Assembly (NCBI GenBank): GCA_022592445.1 | Contig: JABYQR010000409.1 | Coordinates: 1-38,706 of the forward strand | Reading direction: 5' to 3' | DNA: 38,706 bases | Origin: Cytidiella melzeri | Taxonomy: Eukaryota > Basidiomycota > Agaricomycetes > Polyporales > Irpicaceae | Shown: one piece after another, positions 34,007-38,706 of the stretch | Numbering within the stretch: the stretch's first letter is position 1 | Layout: every line of letters starts with the position of its first letter | Position numbers and translations under genes: made by a program | The notes under the pieces: generated by a model | What the model saw: the letters and a program-made list of their open reading frames with translations, nothing else | Databases searched by the model: none | Told to the model about the DNA's origin: nothing

Positions 34007-34116
34007 GCGTTCATGACGCTGGGAAAGTGGAGGGACTTGCCGCGCAGGATGACGCGGGCCGCGCAAATGGCGGGCTGCTGCCGGTTTCCGCGCCTAGCCG
34101 ATTTCCGGGCGTATCA

Positions 34117-34153
34117 TTCTCCCCCCAACTAAAATCCGAACCGTCCCCGGTTC
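34117..34153 (-). promoter_or_regulatory. Polypurine tract with hairpin, copy 2
   Basis: On the minus strand the order is hairpin GAACCG-GGGA-CGGTTC (34153-34138), then TTTTAGTTGGGGGGAGAA, then the LTR start TGATACG. The purine run is the expected primer site for plus-strand DNA synthesis by a Ty3/gypsy reverse transcriptase. See the related copy at 36140-36178. Confidence 0.65.
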
Positions 34154-34295
34154 TCGCGTGGCAAGTCGAACCGTGGGAACTCTGACCACGAGGCTCCTCG
34201 CGCTATTGTGTCGTTGGACTTCGAGTTTTTCGCCCTCTCTTCCTCTGCTTCTCCGCATCTGCTTCCCTCCCAACTTTGCTTCCGCCCTTCTCAAC

Positions 34296-35928
34296 ATGTC
34301 AGCCCAAGCCTCCTCTTCTCGCCGCGTTGCTCCTCGCCCTGCCACTCGCCGCAACCGCTCCCCTCTCCGCACCATGACCGCCCACGTGCGCAAGGCACTG
34401 ACCCCTCCCCCCTTCTCCTGCTGAGCAGTTGCTCGCCGTGCGCGAGCAGCTCGAAGCGTCTGCCACGGTATTAACCTCCGTCCTGAAAATACGCGGGGAT
34501 CTGACTGGGGGTTGGGTGGCCGATGTAATTGAGGCCTTCGTGAGTACCCAGCTCCGCTATGGCGTCTCCTGCTCACTGTCCCCTCTAGCAAGCTACGAGG
34601 ACGTCTCACCGCTCTGCGAGGACCAGGCACCAACCTGGCTTCCTGGACCTCTTCTCCCCCTTCGCCGAGGCCGACAACCGTGTTCGCCTGCCTCAAGCCC
34701 AGCAGGTCGCCCTCCGCAACGCTCTCCGCCCTCTCTGGCGCAGTCTCAGCGCCCATCTCCGCGAAATGTCCTTCCTCGAGGCTCCCATCGTCGAGCTCCT
34801 GCTCGAATGGGACTGGTGGGTTGGCGACTGGCCCAAGCACGAGGCCGATGTGGACGCCGAGGGCTCGGCCGACGACCAGGAGTCTTCGGCTTCCAGGTCG
34901 CGGTCTGCTAGTGTCGCGCGGGAACCAGAGCTCATCGTCATCGAGCTCACGGACGAGGACGAGGACGAGGCGCAGCCGCGTCCTCCGTTGAAGCGCAAGA
35001 GGGCCGCCTCCTCCGTTTCTCTCGAGGTGAGGGCCGGTCCACCGGCCAAGAAATTGTCGCAGGCGCAGCAGGACCAGCTGCAGGGTGTGGGCCCAACCCG
35101 CTCACGGGAAAGAGTGGCGCAACCTGCCCACTCACTGGACCGCGACCACCATCGCTCTTGGCGAGAGCCGGGTGCGTCTCTTCTCTCCTCTCTCTCTGTC
35201 CTCTCGCTAACCTCCCACCTTCCAGTGCGATTTTTGCAAAGAAAAGGACGTCGAGCGGTGCTACCGCCCAGCAACGGTACGCGGTCTTCCGGTGTCTGCC
35301 CTGTGCAGACATCAAGCACGCCTGCCGGTTCAACGGCAAGCCCTTCGACGAGGTCGCGCCGGACGTCGACCCATGCAGGAGGATGCCAAGGTCGTCGACG
35401 AGGAGCCGGCTGCCCCCCTCTCTGCTTCCTCCGCCGCCACCTCTCGCCCTCAGGTCGCCGCCTCCGTCGCCTCCGACAGCAAGGGCAAGGGCAAGGCCCC
35501 CGCCACTCCTCCTCGCGTCGCCGCCGCAGGTCCCAGCGGCCTCAAGATGGACGTTGTGGTGTCCCCTCTGCGACCTGAGCTGCGTCGCCCTCAGGACGCC
35601 CGACCTCCCTCTCCTCACCCTCCCCGTCGCCTTCAACGTCGACGACGTCTCGAGGAGGTGCCTGGCCGATCCGCGGAGCTCCCTGGCGGCGCTCCCCCGC
35701 TCCCGCCCCTGCCCGCGTCACAAACCGGGTGGTACTGCAACAGTACCTCACGGCCTCGAGACCGAGCTCGGTGCCGTCCTTAGTCGGCTCACCGTTGGCG
35801 AGGCGCGGATGGCAGCGCTGCGCACCAACGCTTCGCTGTACAAGGCGAAGATCTTGGCTGCACGGCGCGAGTTGGAGCAGGTCATCGCTGAGGAGGCCGC
35901 TCTCTTCGCCGGTCCTTCCCGTCGGTAG
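34296..35928 (+). pseudogene. Frameshifted gene antisense to the retroelement, zinc-cluster-like and coiled coil
   Basis: This gene runs opposite to pol and lies between the two polypurine tracts. It opens MSAQASSSRRV with a basic N terminus, continues LLAVREQLEASATV, and after a 49-nt intron (34540-34588) reads FLDLFSPFAEADNRVRLP and MSFLEAPIVELLLEWDWWV, then an acidic ELTDEDEDEA patch and basic PPLKRKRAA. A Cys pattern CDFCKEKDVERC, then CLPCADIKHAC, matches the spacing of a Zn2Cys6-type cluster. The C terminus is helical (SRLTVGEARMAAL, ILAARRELEQVIAEEAAL). Single-base frame changes are needed near 34406-34413 (C run), near 35085-35100 and near 35280, so the copy is broken or misassembled. 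I do not know its function. The Cys motif suggests DNA binding. Confidence 0.55.
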
Positions 35929-36139
35929 GGGTTCCTGGGTTGTCCGTGGTTTGTCGCTGTCTGGCTTGTCGCTGCTTTCGCTGTTTTACTTCATCTGTAC
36001 TAGTCTTCTACAATGCATTGTTTTCGCCGCTTCTTTTATGAGTGAAGTAAGAAAAGAGAGAAAACTCAGAAATAAAATAAATAAAGAAAAGAAATGAATA
36101 AATAAAATGCGAGGCTTGGGTGTGAGGCGCATGTGTATC
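35929..36139. other. Spacer after the antisense gene
   Basis: T-rich then A-rich sequence (AATAAA-like words near 36073 and 36097) follows the antisense gene and may hold its polyadenylation signal. No other gene is seen. Confidence 0.4.
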
Positions 36140-36178
36140 CCTCCCCCCAACTAATAAAATTTGCCCTGTCCTCAGGGC
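36140..36178 (-). promoter_or_regulatory. Polypurine tract with hairpin, copy 1
   Basis: On the minus strand, hairpin GCCCTG-AGGA-CAGGGC (36178-36163) is followed by AAATTTTATTAGTTGGGGGGAG and then a GGATACACATG stretch. The layout equals copy 2 at 34117-34153, but the stem sequence is entirely different while still fully paired. It lies about 190 bp after the pol stop, the normal place for the tract of this element. Confidence 0.6.
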
Positions 36179-36366
36179 GCAGACGTCGAATATGTGAAAA
36201 AAAATTTTTGTTAGCGCAAACAACTCTCAGTAAGTCATCATGGAATCGCCGCGCGCAAAATGGTAGTCCGTAAGATATGAAGAAAAAAATACGCGAGACG
36301 CAGCCAAGGAAAAAAAATGGAAAAAATATGATATAAAATTACAACTCATCGTCGAGTGTGTTGCGC
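36179..36366. other. AT-rich 3' end of pol transcript
   Basis: A non-coding stretch between the pol stop and polypurine tract copy 1, with A and T runs. Nothing else is recognised. Confidence 0.4.
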
Positions 36367-38706
36367 CTAGGCGTCGAGTGCGCTCGCCGGCTCTTCTTCG
36401 TCCTCTGCCGCGTGTGTGTCGCCTAGCGGCTCGTCTTCATCGTCGTCGCCTTGCGACCGCGACGCCTCCATCTCCTTGAGCCGTTCTAAAGTGATCTCAG
36501 CGAAGCCGTCTGGCAAGGGAATTTCAGCGCGCGCGAGATACGGAATGACTCTAAAGGCTGCCACTGGCCGGTCCAACACCGCGCCGTCCAACTCGCAGAG
36601 AACGTAAGCTCCTCCTCGATTTCTGGCGACCACGATTAGCGGCCCGAGATACCGCGCGCGCATTTTGCGGTTCAACGCCTTCTCGATCGCGTGTTGCGGA
36701 TCAGCACGAGCGATCCTCTCTTGAAGTCGAAGTCGCGGATGGTATGCATGTGCTCGACCTCGAACCGCTGCGCCGCCTTAGTGCGCGACTCCATAACCTT
36801 GTCTCGTAGCGCGACCAGATGCTCCCGACGCTTTTGTAGCGCGATCGCTCGCCGACTGATAAGGTCCTCGGTAGTCAACACAGAGTCCGGCGCCGGCTGT
36901 AGGTAGGTTGCTTCTACGATGTCGAGCGGAATTATTGGATGCGTGCCGGTGACTGCAAAGTAAGGGGAACAGCCCATCCGTTTGCGCGTGGTGATTCGCT
37001 CCGACCAGAACACTGATGCCGCGCCTGTGACCACCGACTCGCGTCCCCATCCGCCGCCTTATAGAGTGCCTGGCGAACATCGTAGTGAGCTCGCTCGACC
37101 TGTCCATTCGCTCGCGAGTTGTAGCCGCTGATTCGGATGTGATGAATATGGTAACGCTTGCCCAGGTATTCGATCGCGTTGACGAACGCGCCTCCGTTGT
37201 CCGAGACTATTTCCGACAGCGCGCCCCAGCGACAGAGAATGTCGGTGAAAATCCAATCGCCTAGCGTTTTCCCAGTCTCGGAGCGAAGGGCGCGGAACTC
37301 CGGCCAATGCGTGATTGAACAGCGCCCTTGTACCACGTACTTGAAGCCCCCAGACGCTGGCAGGTGCATAGTGTCCATGTATACTTTCGCGAAGAGCGGC
37401 GCCGGTTGTTGGACTGTCGGAGGAAGCAGAATCTGCCGCTTCTGTCGCGTCTGGCATATATGACAAGTCCGGATGTACCACGCGATATCCGCTAAATGAA
37501 ACGGCCACCAAAAACGCTCTGACACCATCGCGGCCGTCGCGAACACTCCTCGATGAGCGGCGCCGTCGTGGCAGTCGCGAAGTACTTTCATGCGGTCGGC
37601 TGGCCATACGACTAGCTTATGCGCTCCCGTGGCATCCCGTCGGAAGAGCCGTCCCCCGTCCCTAAAGAACAGAGTCGCGTATCGGAGGAACGCCTGCAGC
37701 TCTTTTTCGCCCATACCCTCCGGCGTTTCGAGCGTCTCGTGAAAGCGCGGGATGGCTTCTAACTTACTATCCGCGTCCACTGCCTTTTTGGTGCGGGGAC
37801 ACGCGCTGTACTCCAGGCTTGGTCCTGGGCCATCGTCGATGGGGTCGTAGATGTAGGCTGTCGCGGTCGAGGGATTAGGAACCGCCAGTCGCGGTCGCGG
37901 TGCTCTCGCTAGCAAGTGCATGGTAAGGAAGCATGGTCCAATTGGCTCGTCGTCGTCATCTTCAGGCACTTCTCGGTCGCCCTCTTGAGGTGGTCGTCGC
38001 GAAAGGCCGTCTGGTCCATGTTTATCGCCCGGTACGTGTACGAGCTTGAAGTGGAAAGTCATAATGGCCGCGATCCAGCGATTGATCGACGCTGAAGGCG
38101 CCAGGTCGGGATTCTGTAGCATACCCTTGATGTGCTGCGCGTCGACTTCCAGAACAAGGTTTCGTACGCCTAAGAGGTATAGCTTCAACGCCTTGAGGGT
38201 CCGATACACGCCGTAGAGCTCCAATTTTGGCTGCGAAAAGCGGGCTTCCCTCTCGTTCAGGGTTATGGAGCCAAAGCGACTATAGTACCGAATCTTGGGG
38301 TTGTTTTCGTCGCACTGGGCCAGCAGGAAACCGATCGCGAGGTACGACGTATCCACGGCTAAAATGACCGGGGACGCGGAGGAATAGTTGATAGCGCGAA
38401 GTGCCGGCGAGTGGATTACCGCCTGTTTTAAGTCGTCTTGCGCTTTCTCCTGGTCGGGTCCCCATTCGAATTCTACGTCCTTACGTGTTAGCTTCACCAA
38501 ATGATGGGCGCGATGTGCGAAGTTCTTGATGAAAATCCGAAGCACGCCGACCGTGCCTAGGAACGCGCGACCTCGGTAAGCGACCGACAAGGGCCCCAGT
38601 TGCGAATGGCCGCGACGCGATCCTCACTGGGCTCCCTCCCGTGACGAGTGCAGCGATGCCCCACGACGTTCGTCTCTGGAGCTATAATGAGCGATTTTAA
38701 TGCAGA
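36367..38706 (-). pseudogene. Ty3/gypsy pol, RNase H and integrase part, frameshifted
   Basis: The sequence enters at the window edge in the end of the reverse transcriptase (VVGHRC, NWGPCRSLTEV). A change of frame near 38565-38572 leads to AFLGTVGVLRIF and the RNase H domain, with LAVDTSYLAIGFLLAQ, ELYGVYRTL, EVDAQHIKGML and the closing PDGLSRR. The integrase follows, with zinc finger HDGAAH...CHIC, then the catalytic triad in VYMDTMHL, SDNGGAF and NGQVERAH. A second frame change near 37029-37033 leads to SVFWSERITTRKRMGCSPYF, and a third near 36688-36693 to the SH3-like end RARYLGPLIVV and GGAYVLCELDG. No chromodomain is visible. There are no internal stops apart from those produced by the three shifts. 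Gag and most of the reverse transcriptase lie beyond the window. Confidence 0.88.

Larger units (their letters stand above)
33480..34116 (-). repeat. LTR-like segment of a Ty3/gypsy element
   Basis: On the minus strand it begins TGATACGCCCGG directly after a polypurine tract, as a 3' LTR should. About 600 bp further it has TATATAAAAAG (33507-33516), the expected U3 promoter. The lower boundary was not found: no matching CGTATCA end is visible, so 33480 is only a minimum based on the predicted transcription start. The second LTR would lie outside the window. Sequence beyond 33480 looks like element leader, not host DNA. Confidence 0.5.

Overview
The window is nuclear DNA of a filamentous basidiomycete, most likely an Agaricomycete; a polypore-type genome would fit, but I cannot name the species. 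The evidence is the dense packing of genes broken by many introns of about 50-60 bp, a spliceosomal gene set typical of fungi (SPT6, SPT8, PAB1, SRP54, CSM3/Swi3), and the kinds of LINE and Ty3/gypsy remains found in mushroom genomes.

Layout. Positions 1-1410 hold a decayed LINE-type element (minus strand, RNase H end), followed by gene-poor DNA and a tRNA-Asn(GUU) with an 11-nt intron. Positions 2815-29370 are a compact housekeeping block: mitochondrial adenylate kinase (-), N-terminal protein methyltransferase (-), CSM3/Swi3 fork-protection subunit (+), a Coq11/NDUFA9-like Rossmann protein (-), a secreted double-psi beta-barrel protein (-), SRP54 (-), SPT8 (+), PAB1 (-), SCAMP (-), a four-TM protein of unknown function (+), SPT6 (-), and a RibD/Rib2-type deaminase (+). 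I rebuilt exon structures by hand. For each spliced gene the exon lengths sum to a multiple of three and the joined reading frame restores the family motifs.

Positions 29371-38706 are accessory DNA. They contain an unusual 340-bp array of small hairpins whose stems differ in sequence yet stay self-complementary (30681-31021), a four-TM gene interrupted by two in-frame stops, and a Ty3/gypsy block. In that block, reading along the minus strand, come the pol end (RNase H plus integrase), a polypurine tract with a hairpin, a gene on the opposite strand with a zinc-cluster-like motif and a coiled-coil end, a second polypurine tract with a hairpin of different stem sequence, an LTR-like segment with a TATA box, and a leader rich in CGCAGT (ACTGCG on the transcribed strand). 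The pol and antisense genes carry single-base frameshifts but almost no nonsense codons.

The host genes do not form one pathway. They cover nucleotide balance in mitochondria, chromatin and transcription (SPT6, SPT8), mRNA 3' end function (PAB1), protein targeting and trafficking (SRP54, SCAMP), replication-fork stability (CSM3) and cofactor synthesis (riboflavin, perhaps coenzyme Q). Several pairs share short divergent promoters: methyltransferase/CSM3, SCAMP/TM protein, and SPT6/deaminase. The strongest candidates for something undescribed are the covarying hairpin array, the paired polypurine-tract hairpins, and the antisense gene lodged before the LTR.
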